This document shows positions 24,501-33,355 of a DNA stretch of 64,000 nt, one piece after another. The translations under genes were made by a program, and so were the position numbers. Origin of the DNA: Daucus carota subsp. sativus (Eukaryota > Streptophyta > Magnoliopsida > Apiales > Apiaceae); the NCBI RefSeq assembly GCF_001625215.2, contig NC_030385.2, forward strand, positions 35,675,598 through 35,739,597. The letters run 5' to 3'. Under the pieces are notes generated by a model, which ran no database searches, was not told the origin of the DNA, and saw only the letters and a program-made list of their open reading frames with translations. The number at the start of each line of letters is the position of its first letter. The stretch's first letter is position 1.

Positions 24501-25200
24501 ATAATTGCAAAAAAAACTTTTCAAGCTACACCTGAAAATACTATCCACATAATATTTCAAATAATAAAATTCTCGATATTTCACTGGACTGGAAATAAAA
24601 TATAAAAATTTTATTCCTCATCTTTTAGAAAATCATAAAATAAAATATTTCGAAAAATCCGGATTATCACAAATATTCATCAACACCAAAGCCTTGTGAG
24701 GGACTTAACACGCATATAATGATTTTGAATTACACGTATTGTGTATTAGTGAGAGAACAAACCTATAGCGGTACATCAAGGGTTATGTGGTAGTTCAATT
24801 GATAAGTTCCACATAAGGAGAGCCAAAGACAAGAACCTTTTTCAAAAATCACAGATCTTTTTACGTTTTCTGATTCAGATGTGTAGTTATCTAGTCAAAT
24901 GAGATCAAACTTGATAAACTAATCCTCGTATATCCATCTACTTAGTAGGATCCTGAGGATGTCCAAGCGGATGCTCTTGTGGTTTTGTCGTTTTAGAATT
25001 TAGCACATGAAAGTGAATTTGATCTACTAACAAACTTGATTTGGACTGAAGTACTAAAAAAACCATCCATTTGATACAATTTCATTACAATGCGTATGTA
25101 GCAAATTAATGTATATTAATAATGCAACTTCAACATCTAACAGTTTTCTTACATTCTTATGTACATTAATTATAAGAGGCGCGGATAAAGAAAGATACAT

Positions 25201-26876
25201 TTAGTTTAAATATAAAAGTCGATCCCAAAGGGCACCGGTCTCTGCATTCTCTGATTCTTTTATATGATTATGTTCCTGCTGCTGCTCCAATCCATTCCCC
25301 ATTTTTTTGTTTAAATATACTTCCCTCAGATCCTGAAGATGGTGCTTTTTTCTTTTCAACAGCTTCATCTTAACAGGTTCTGAATGAGTTCATGTCATCT
25401 CTTTGACATGCGTGAGCACATATATATACCTTCAACAGAAGACATAATAATTGAAATAATGGTTAATATGAATAATGGCTTCACATACAGTACTTGCAAA
25501 CTTGAAATAGATTTTAGAAACGTTCTAGCTCAAATATAAACGTATTTGTATTGTTGTAACTTCCTGTTTGAATGGAAGACTTAGACGAAGTATTTGAGTA
25601 CTGCATACCTCATTAAACTTGGTAACAAAGAAAGGAACACTTTATTTTTTATTAATATCTTATAAATTAACTGTAAATTATAAAGTATCATACCGCATAT
25701 GAGTCATGATAGTTGATTTTCACCACCAGTCTCCACAGCCAGGTTGCGAGAAGAAGAAGCCATCAATTGGTTGTTGGGCAACTCCACAGCATGGTTGAAG
25801 GCTTTGCTGTGTGGATGTAAAAAATATAAATACTTATATAAAATAAATATGCAATTAAAACATCCGTTTGGATAGTAAAATTTACCAGAATAGCCAACAA
25901 GCTATTGAGCATGTGTTGAGCTGAATCCAGACCTGTTACATTAGTCGAAGAATATTAAAAAGTTAGATCTATTATCCGCGGAATGTTGACACATAAAACT
26001 AATCTAGTAATAATATGTATCCAAAAATTACCATCTTTTGTGATAACACTGGTCGTCGCAACTGGGCGGATTTATTTTGGAGCATTATCTTCATTGTTTC
26101 CTGTAATTATTTATTAACATGATAAATATAATAAGAAAGAATGTAAACGATACTGAAAATTTTTATATTTGATATCATTTTGAATAAATAATTACAATAA
26201 ATGAGATTAAACTATAAAATTTTAACTTAACAATTATGTCAACATATCTTGATCATTCAAGATCGAATAACATCTTAACTCATTATTTATAATTGTTTGA
26301 ACACATTTATTATCATTGAAGAATATTTAAACGAAATCTCGTAATTAAAAGAGAATACACTAAATCACGAGTGTTAATTAGAATTATAACAAAAGGTAAA
26401 GATTATAATAATACAATAATGATAACATACCATATTGTTGTAAGGGCCGTGTAGATAATAATAACATGATTTGATATCTTGAGTAAATAACCGTAGACAC
26501 CCATATGTATTTGTGCAGAATTTCTCTTTCTGGGTGGGTGTGTATAATTTTTGTGATTGGATCATCATGGAAGTATAATTTACTTGCTCGTATGACAACA
26601 CGTAAAAATCTCTCAAGCATCAATTGAGAGTATATAAATTGATTGCCTTCATTTATATTACAACATGTTCATCTGACACTAAAGAGAAAAAAAAATGAAT
26701 CTATGTTTGTAATCTAACTTTTCAAATATGTAAAATACTGAAAATTCAAATAAAAGATATATGATAATAAAATGCTTGTGCTTGAGTGTCTATATGCAAA
26801 AAAACTTATAACTTCACTCCTTGTGAACTCTGAGATTTGTGTACAATAATTTCTGTTCCCCTTTCATTATATACCC
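25201..26876 (-). pseudogene. Unrecognised spliced small gene in block C, copy 1
   Basis: A TATA box (GGGTATATAATG, 26865-26876) precedes exon-like blocks with canonical sites kept in all copies: about 26640-26442 (donor ATATG|GTATGT), 26102-26040 (acceptor TTACAG|GAAACAATG, donor AAGATG|GTAATT), 25933-25887 (47 nt, CAG|GTCTGG...TTCTG|GTAAAT), about 25812-25720 (CACAG|CAAAGCC...) and a last piece 25379-25201. In the conceptual product the second block starts MKIMLQNKSAQLRR, the fourth holds ELPNNQLMASSS, and the last piece, basic then acidic, ends WDRLLYLN and stop. Frames differ by 1-2 nt between copies, so some are broken. I recognise no family. It may be a young gene, a decayed one or a spliced non-coding RNA. 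Confidence 0.35.
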
Positions 26877-26934
26877 GATTAAAAAAGCCATCTAAAGATC
26901 TGGGACGTTCGTTTTTGCTTTGTTTGAACGGACA

Positions 26935-27010
26935 AGATTAAAACCGCCCACAGTTTTGCACGCCCACAGGATTAAAACCGTCCGTAGTTTTGCAACGCTC
27001 ACAGTTTTGC
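26935..27010. repeat. Short motif array upstream of the block C TATA box
   Basis: GATTAAAACCG(C/T)CC repeated with an interleaved (C)AGTTTTGCA(A)CG(C/G)CCCACA, two to three units, 60-140 bp upstream of the TATA box on the minus strand. The same array occurs at 40246-40325, 44938-45015, 51015-51090 and 54804-54890, each time beside the corresponding TATA box. Confidence 0.7.
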
Positions 27011-27459
27011 AACCCCCGATGTTTTTATTATAACAATAAAAAATCACCCTCTTTTTCTATTGCGAGTTTTAGATATTGAGTATTAAAATAATATATGTTT
27101 TGTTGTTTTTTCCATTTAAATCTTTCCAACATTTTCAAAATTAATCAATGTCATTTTTTCCAAAATAAAATATCCAACATATTTTATGAACCGGTATCAT
27201 GTATAAATATATTGGTGCATTGTTAGATCAAATATTCTCAGTATAATTTCTAGCAGTTGGATGAACAATTCCACTAAAGAAGCAGAATTAGTCTTCGTAG
27301 CCTTGAATTAGGCTTCACCAGTTCATAGTTTCCATTCCATGAATTATAGTTAAGGCAACCAGAAAACAGAGAAATATCAAAAGCATCCAACAAAGACGAT
27401 CCATGGTTTAATTTTAGTGAAAGAAAAACATAACATTCAAAAGAAAACTGACTGTTATT

Positions 27460-27563
27460 TGATTGTAGAACTTCAAGGCTTCAGTTTCATACATGATTGT
27501 ATCATTGTCAACTTCTGCTTCATATTGTAATGTTTGGCTTGTAATTGTATGTTCCTCAGGCAC
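27460..27563 (-). pseudogene. TGD1 fragment in block C, copy 1
   Basis: On the minus strand 27562-27511 reads PEEHTITSQTLQYEAE, matching AEEHIITSQTLQNEAD of intact TGD1 exon 2. Downstream the frame continues to about 27460 with sequence unrelated to TGD1 (DNDTIMYETEALKFYNQ) and ends at a site that is a splice donor (CAA|GTAAC) only in the second copy. No permease domain follows, so this is a remnant of a TGD1 copy. Confidence 0.6.
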
Positions 27564-28093
27564 TAACTATTAGTAAGAAACTTTTGAGAAACTTATAAAA
27601 TGACTGTTATCAGTTTCTGAAGAAATGACAAACTACAACTAACTAGTTTCTTATATTGAGAATTATTAAATCAAAGCCACTGCCTGATTACTATGCTCGG
27701 TACTCTCATTCACGGCTAGGATTGTTTAAATCCTAAACCAAAACTTGTGGATTGTCTGAATTTCAACAATTATTAGCATGTCACAGGGAATGAGATTAGA
27801 ACAGAAAGTCCTAAACCAAGCGTACAAACAACCGAAGTCTGTTGTTGATCAGTGCTTAATTAGTTCCACGAAGGAGTTAAAATTGCCATGTTGTCGATCC
27901 AACTTGTGAGTTACTTAAGAACTGCTGAGCATGGTAGCAACATTCATAGAATTGATTTAAAAAAATCTTTGCATTTCAGATAAACACGATTACAAACTCA
28001 TAAGCTAGAATGTAAAGTGTCTGCACAAGTAGCCTGATTTATTGCAAAAGCAGGTTTCTGAGAACATTGGCTAGTGACTGAAAAAGTTTAAGG

Positions 28094-28094
<1 letters not shown>

Positions 28095-28134
<40 letters not shown>
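28095..28134. repeat. (TA)n microsatellite, left flank of the pararetrovirus
   Basis: About 20 TA units. Blocks C/D copies 2 and 3 have only a short TATATATAT at the same position (42143-42152, 52442-52451), so the tract expanded or was extended at integration. Confidence 0.9.
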
Positions 28135-28136
<2 letters not shown>

Positions 28137-28414
28137 CTGAGGAAGATAGGTATAAAACAGCATTTACCACCCCTTTTGGTCTTTTTGAATGGTGTGTTAT
28201 GCCATTTGGTCTTAAGAATGCCCCTAGTGAATTCCAAAATATCATGAATGATATTCTAAACCAGTTCAGCCATTTCACAATTGTTTATATTGATGATGTT
28301 CTTATTTATTCCAATTCAATTGAAGAACATTGGAAACATTTGAATTCTTTTTTCAAAACGGTGAAAACCAATGGATTAGTTCTTTCTCCCAGTAAATGCT
28401 CGCTATTCCAAAGA
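28135..28414 (+). pseudogene. Pararetroviral RT fragment, duplicated
   Basis: Covers the RT core from AEEDRYKTAF to SPSKCSLFQ, with the YIDD catalytic motif. It matches 28704-28979 at about 99%, without the one-base deletion present there. It joins abruptly at 28414/28415 to sequence from just upstream of RT, so it has no start and no downstream partner. Confidence 0.9.
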
Positions 28415-29690
28415 TGAGTCATGAACAGATGGAACTATGTAAACAAGAAATAAATGATTTATTAAAAAAAGGATTAATCACGAAAAGTAAGTCCCCTTGG
28501 TCTTGTGCAGCATTTTATGTTAACAAAAATGTTGAAAAAGAAAGAGGTGTCCCTAGATTAGTAATTAATTATAAGCCATTAAACAAAGTCATTGAATGGA
28601 TTAGATATCCATTACCTATAAAGAAAGATTTAATTAATAGATTAAGTCAAGCAGTAGTCTTTAGTAAATTTGATCTAAAAAGCGGATTTTGGCAAATTCA
28701 AATAGCTGAGGAAGATAGGTATAAAACAGCATTTACCACCCCTTTTGGTCATTTGAATGGTGTGTTATGCCATTTGGTCTTAAGAATGCCCCTAGTGAAT
28801 TCCAAAATATCATGAATGATATTCTAAACCAGTTCAGCCATTTCACAATTGTTTATATTGATGATGTTCTTATTTATTCTAATTCAATTGAAGAACATTG
28901 GAAACATTTGAATTCTTTTTTCAAAACGGTCAAAACCAATGGATTAGTTCTTTCTCCCAGTAAATGCTCGCTATTCCAAACCAAAGTTAGATTTCTTGGT
29001 CATAATATTCAATATGGTCATATTAAACCCATTGACAGAGCTATTGAGTTTGCAGATAAATTCCCAGATGAAATTCTAGACAAAACCCAACTCCAAAGGT
29101 TTTTAGGGTCTCTTAATTACATAGGAGAATTTTATAAAGATTTGAGGAAACAGTGCAAACCCTTATTTGAACGTTTACAAAGTAACCCTTCCCCTTGGAC
29201 TTCAATTCATACTTCTATAGTCCAAGATATTAAAAAATATGTTAAAACTTTACCCTGTCTTGGTATTTCAAATCCTCTAGCCTTCAAAATTGTTGAAACA
29301 GATGCCTCTGAAATTGGATTTGGAGGAATCCTCAAACAAAAGTTAACTCCTACTTCCCGTGAACAAATTGTTTGTTTTCATTCAGGTGCTTGGAATATTA
29401 CTCAGAAGAGTTATTCAACTATTAAAAAAGAGATTTTAAGCTTAGTTTTATGTATTAATAAATTCCAAAATGATATTTTAAATCAAAAATTCTTAGTAAG
29501 AATAGACTGTAAGTCAGCAAAATATATTTTAGAAAAAGATGTTGAAAATATAGCTTCTAAACAAATTTTTGCTCGATGGCAAGCTTTATTGAGTATTTTT
29601 GATTTTGATATTGAGTATATTAAAGGAAGTGAAAATTCTATCCCTGATTTCCTAACCAGAGAGTTTTTACAAACAGGAGAGTCAAAATGA
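28415..29690 (+). pseudogene. Pararetroviral reverse transcriptase-RNase H, frameshifted
   Basis: C-terminal part of the viral polyprotein. RT fingers and palm: SPWSCAAFYV, FSKFDLKSGFWQIQI, MPFGLKNAPSEFQNIM, then YIDDVLIYS with the catalytic aspartates. RNase H follows with DAS (near IVETDASEIGFGG), a KKEI glutamate, RIDCKSAKY and a closing SIPDFLTRE. A single-base deletion at about 28750, relative to the duplicate at 28182, splits the frame, so the piece reads as 28415-28815 and 28767-29690. No protease or coat protein lies upstream. The stop overlaps the next ORF's ATG (ATGA at 29687-29690). Family: Caulimoviridae. Confidence 0.93.
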
Positions 29691-30997
29691 GTGTTAGAGG
29701 CGGCAGTAATTCAAGAGGAAGAGGAAAATCTTCTTCAGTTAGTAATGCTAGTTCTGTCAGAGGAGCGATTGTTCCCCATCCAGTAAACCCAGTCCATGCA
29801 GTGGACATAGTAAACAGATATCAGGTTTTGGGCCAAGTCCCTAGGCCTTTTAATTCAGTCTTAGCTAGTAAACCTCCAGCTTTTGACCCTTTTGGGCCTT
29901 CAAATGCTGCTAGTAAAATATCCCAAAAGCCCATATTTAGTCAATATAGTTCTACTTCAGATTACATTGTTAATTTCGAGGTAAACTTATTTTTTGTGGA
30001 ACATTTCATGGAACCAAAAAATAATCCAGTAAAACTTGCTGCCCAGTTCTTTCCTGCGGGTTGGCATTTTATTCCATTTGCTCCATATAAGTCATTATCC
30101 TATTATAAAGACATTTTAATTCAAACTGATTCCATAGTAATCAAGCCCATTTTAGACAGAAAAGATGATACCAAAGTCTTGTATCATTCTTTGTATATTA
30201 AACAGATTATTTCTCAAACAGAATTCTGTGATCATCCTTCTGATCTTCATTTAGTAGAAAATAACCATTTCTGTTATTATGATTACATTGAAGCATGGAG
30301 TAAAGTATTTTTATACCAGAATCAGACTTTTAGTCATTCCTGGTTTATTCAATTTGATCATAAATTCAAAAGTCAGATTCCTTTATGGTTTACCCTTTGG
30401 TGGTCTAGATTTGGCCCTTCCGATGCCATTATTCCAGATCAACTTAAAGCCCAAGTAACCCATTTCAGTAAACAAAAAGTAAACCCTAAATCTGAAGGTA
30501 TCCTAATATTGCTTCAATTTTGTAGTAAATATAAAATCCCTTGGATTTTAAAATGGCAATATAACCTGAAGACTCCAGTTCAGTCAACAATTGTTTCCAC
30601 AATGCAGTCGGAAGCAATAATCAGTCAACATAGTCAGATTAGTCATGTCTCCAGAACATTTTTCATTAAATGGTGGGATAAGTTTGATGTAAATCGGATT
30701 GTTGGTCAAGTACAGAAGGAATTCCCTCCAATTCAAATCAGTAAAGCTATTTCCAAAGAAAAGGAACATTGTAGTAGTCCTTCTGGTCCTTCAACATCTT
30801 TGGATTTTGATTCAGTCAGTAAATTATCTAATGATGAATTGAAATCCTTGATTCAAGTAATTAATGCGAGAGTAAGCAATATTGAAGAAGTTGCCTCCGA
30901 CAAAGAAGAGACAGGCTCCAGTCAAAATTCAATAAACAATAATGATCCATATAACAGCCAGTTATTCCAAGATTCACAAGATCCTTTTGCCATGTGA
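29687..30997 (+). CDS. Florendovirus-like ORF2 protein, unknown function
   Basis: 436 codons, uninterrupted. The ATG overlaps the RT-RNase H stop in ATGA, a typical arrangement for coupled re-initiation. The N-terminus is Ser/Gly/Arg-rich (SVRGGSNSRGRGKSSS), the middle is rich in aromatic residues (WFIQFDHKFKSQIPLWF, TFFIKWWDKFD), and the tail is acidic with a short helical stretch (LSNDELKSLIQVINARV) and ends DPFAM. Downstream is viral intergenic DNA. Florendoviruses are known for a second ORF of unknown function in this position; homology is inferred from position and composition, not an alignment. Intactness beside a broken RT suggests a young insertion. Expression is doubtful because no viral promoter unit is complete. 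Confidence 0.75.
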   Translation: MSVRGGSNSRGRGKSSSVSNASSVRGAIVPHPVNPVHAVDIVNRYQVLGQVPRPFNSVLASKPPAFDPFGPSNAASKISQKPIFSQYSSTSDYIVNFEVNLFFVEHFMEPKNNPVKLAAQFFPAGWHFIPFAPYKSLSYYKDILIQTDSIVIKPILDRKDDTKVLYHSLYIKQIISQTEFCDHPSDLHLVENNHFCYYDYIEAWSKVFLYQNQTFSHSWFIQFDHKFKSQIPLWFTLWWSRFGPSDAIIPDQLKAQVTHFSKQKVNPKSEGILILLQFCSKYKIPWILKWQYNLKTPVQSTIVSTMQSEAIISQHSQISHVSRTFFIKWWDKFDVNRIVGQVQKEFPPIQISKAISKEKEHCSSPSGPSTSLDFDSVSKLSNDELKSLIQVINARVSNIEEVASDKEETGSSQNSINNNDPYNSQLFQDSQDPFAM

Positions 30998-31185
30998 TAA
31001 AGCAGAAGAAGACAAACAGTGAAAAGTCAATTTTACTATTCATGAACAGTAAATTTCACTATTCATTTCACCCGAATTTTTACTTTTGTAAAAGTAATTT
31101 TCTATTTACTTTTGTAATAATTGTTACTGCTTCCCCTTTTAAAGAATTCAAATGATTTGGATTATAATAGTTTTTGACCTCATTA
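30998..31185 (+). other. Viral intergenic region up to an inversion junction
   Basis: AT-rich, with the repeated TTTACTTTTGTAA-type string and TTCACTATTCAT repeats. It ends at a 9-bp inverted pair GACCTCATT / AATGAGGTC (31176-31184, 31195-31203), where the movement-protein piece begins in opposite orientation. Confidence 0.6.
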
Positions 31186-32132
31186 TCAAAACTCAATGAG
31201 GTCTATTTGGATTATCAAAACTTATTCTAACTGTACCATCTAAATATTGTCTAACATTCTCTAAATTTATTATATTATTATTTATTGGTCTTTGGGGTGT
31301 TTCATTTTCTAAAATCCATTGACTAGGGAGATTAATATCTTTCCAAAGGATTGTTTTTGGAACTTGAATATTAGCTTCACTTGTACTTCCTTGAATTAAA
31401 ACAGTTTTATCTTTAGGACTTTTGTTTAAAGAATGAATATTTAAATCTGTTTTCATAGTTTTATAATGGATTCTATATATTAAAGCTAAAGGTTGTGACC
31501 CTTCAATCATTTGGGTTATCTCTCCTGCAGTTTTAATATTTAGTGTTAAAGCTTTTAATAGATGGGGATCATTAAGACTTAAGGTAAAGTCAGGAAAGCA
31601 ATTAAAATGGATTGGTCCATTATGAAGGCTAGATTCCATTATTCCTAATATACTAGGAACATAGTTTAAAAATCTCGCATCTCGCAGGCATAATAATATA
31701 CTAGAATTAATACCTTTAATAGTTAATGGTTTTACTGCGACTTGAATTAATCCTATGTGAATATAATTGTAACCTTTTTTCTATATTTTTTAATTATTTC
31801 TTTATCTAAGAGAGAAAAGTTTTCATGTTCTTTGTTAATAGCATAAATTCTTTCAACAGTTTTAACATTATAGTTTGTTTTAAAGTTATCAGTAAACGTT
31901 GACTCATAAATTTGTTTTGATTAACACTAGGAATATTCCAATTTCCTAATTCTTGACTAATATTTTCATAACTGTGTTCTTCCTGATTAATAAAATTTGG
32001 GATAGGAGGGATCGAAGACATAGATGACCTTGAGCTTACTGAAGAACTAGTTCTAAAAAGTTTATTCATTAAAATCTAGACTGAACTTATTATCTTCAAT
32101 TCTCTTATATTTAATTTCAGTTTTTAAATATT
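31186..32132 (-). pseudogene. Inverted, frameshifted pararetroviral movement-protein region
   Basis: Minus-strand N-terminal part of the viral polyprotein. The start region is at 32069 (Ser-rich MNKLFRTSSSVSSRSS). Further on lie 30K-superfamily movement-protein hallmarks: a GLIQVAVKPLT-like segment near 31750, LLCLRDARFLNYVP near 31680, and LNDPHLLKALTLNIKT and GSQPLALIYRIHYK near 31560-31470. The frame is broken at least twice between about 31925 and 31770. The frame ends at 31193 at the inversion junction, so no coat protein follows. 32070-32132 looks like leader sequence. Confidence 0.85.
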
Positions 32133-32335
32133 TAAGTCTCCTTGGTCTTGTGCAGCATTTTATGTTAACAAAAATGCTGAAAAAGAAAGAGGTGTCCCTA
32201 GATTAGTAATTAATTATAAGCCATTAAACAAAGTCATTGAATGGATTAGATATCCATTACCTATAAAGGAAGATTTAATTAATAGATTAAGTCAAGCAGT
32301 AGTCTTTAGTAAATTTGATCTAAAAAGCGGATTTT
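32133..32335 (+). pseudogene. Pararetroviral RT fragment at the right end
   Basis: Matches 28488-28690 with two or three differences. It covers the RT fingers (WSCAAFYVNKN to FDLKSGF) and stops where the right TA tract starts. Together with the left-end fragment it brackets a 13-nt gap in RT. Confidence 0.9.
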
Positions 32336-32400
32336 AGTGTATATATATATATATATATATATAACCATATGTATATATATATATATGTATATATATATTA
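32336..32400. repeat. (TA)n microsatellite, right flank of the pararetrovirus
   Basis: Interrupted TA tract with two TATATGTATATATA strings, continuing into TTAGGCGCAGGCAATATGATTGG of block D. Confidence 0.9.
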
Positions 32401-33355
32401 GGCGCAGGCAATATGATTGGAATTGAGCTATGACCAAAAGAAAGATTTTTGGAAAAAATTGGATCAGAGTAGTGTCTTGCTTGAATATGGATATGGAGGT
32501 TCCGAATTCCGATCCCGAGTCGGGCTCTGGCCGGCGTGACCGGTTCGCAGGTTTGGCGGTTTTTTCATTTAATCAAACTTAAATAATTTTATACTTTAAT
32601 TTAGTTTAATCAATTTTTGTATTTTTTTATTAAAAGAGTACAATACCTCATATAAATTTAAGCAATTAAAAATGTATTTGACAAAAAATTTGAAAGGACC
32701 CTTTTTTGAGAAAAACAGAAACAATCACATCGATACAATAAAGATTGATGAAAAACAAACAAATAAAATTATAAAAAACCAAACAAATCGATCATCCTTT
32801 CTCCTTTACTATACACCATGCAAGTTGCAACATCACTTTGCATTGAACAGACATCATGCAAAGTGTTTTTATTATTTGAGTCTCTGTTTTGTTATAATAT
32901 CAATAGTATAATTAATGTTATAATATTAATTAACAATAGATATTAACGTATAAATTTATAACGGTTAAATCTACTCTTCTATATAAACAAGTAACGTATC
33001 TTATTTTCTGTATTCTTCACTTATCAAACATTGCCTATTGATCATAATATTCAAAATTTATATGAATTTTTTTGTCAAATCCAAATAACCTCACCGACAA
33101 ATTCTCAAAATCTTGGATTCATATTTCTATATCCATGTTCAAATTCCAAGTTCATTATATAATTTTTAATCACTTAATTTGATTATTAAACTATTAACAT
33201 TATTTAATTAAACAAAAGTTAAATTATAAAATATCATTTTATTACAAATATATTACAATAATAATAAAATTGGTTCCTCCAAAATGTGGGAAGTGACTTA
33301 CAGAGAATCTTCTATATGGCTCCTAAATCATTACTTAAAAAATAATATACAGTTC

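Larger units (their letters stand above)
20403..24671 (-). mobile_element. 4.27-kb solo LTR of a gypsy-type (possibly Tekay-like) retrotransposon
   Basis: Begins TGTGACATCC and ends TTATCACA (TG...CA) with a 5-bp target duplication AATAT (20398-20402, 24672-24676). Copies 2 and 3 have the unoccupied site (GTTTAATATTCATCAACACC near 37925 and 48720). I find no second LTR copy, PBS, polypurine tract or gag/pol coding, so a solo LTR fits best. A large LTR, tandem repeats and a CGGATCTG-rich terminus are features I associate with long-LTR chromoviruses; the lineage is a guess. TATA-like CTATTTATATAAATA near 23868-23885 (minus) and the ...GGATGTCACA end favour minus orientation. Open frames inside (up to 129 codons) lack domains. 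Confidence 0.75.
24677..28094. repeat. Block C, copy 1 (matches 37926-42140 and 48726-52440)
   Basis: Co-linear with two other copies at roughly 93-96% identity by eye. Order from the left: 3' end of a minus-strand spliced unit, its TATA box (26865), a motif array, a TGD1-like fragment, then the spacer. It ends at the TA microsatellite holding the pararetrovirus. Confidence 0.9.
28135..32335. mobile_element. Rearranged endogenous pararetrovirus (Caulimoviridae, florendovirus-like)
   Basis: 4.2 kb between TA microsatellites, absent from the two sister copies. Four pieces: an RT fragment (28135-28414), RT-RNase H plus a downstream ORF (28415-30997) with intergenic DNA, an inverted movement-protein region (32132-31186), and a second RT fragment (32133-32335). 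The coat-protein and protease regions are missing. The outer ends map 13 nt apart within RT, as if a circular genome had been opened there. The two-ORF layout (polyprotein, then an ATGA-coupled ORF of unknown function) is that described for florendoviruses. Defective: pieces missing, inverted and frameshifted. Confidence 0.85.

Noticed and set aside
32975-33010. Plus-strand TATA box (CTATATAAACA) in block D as a promoter
   Set aside because: Kept in copies 1 and 3 but changed in copy 2, and no coding or exon-like sequence follows.
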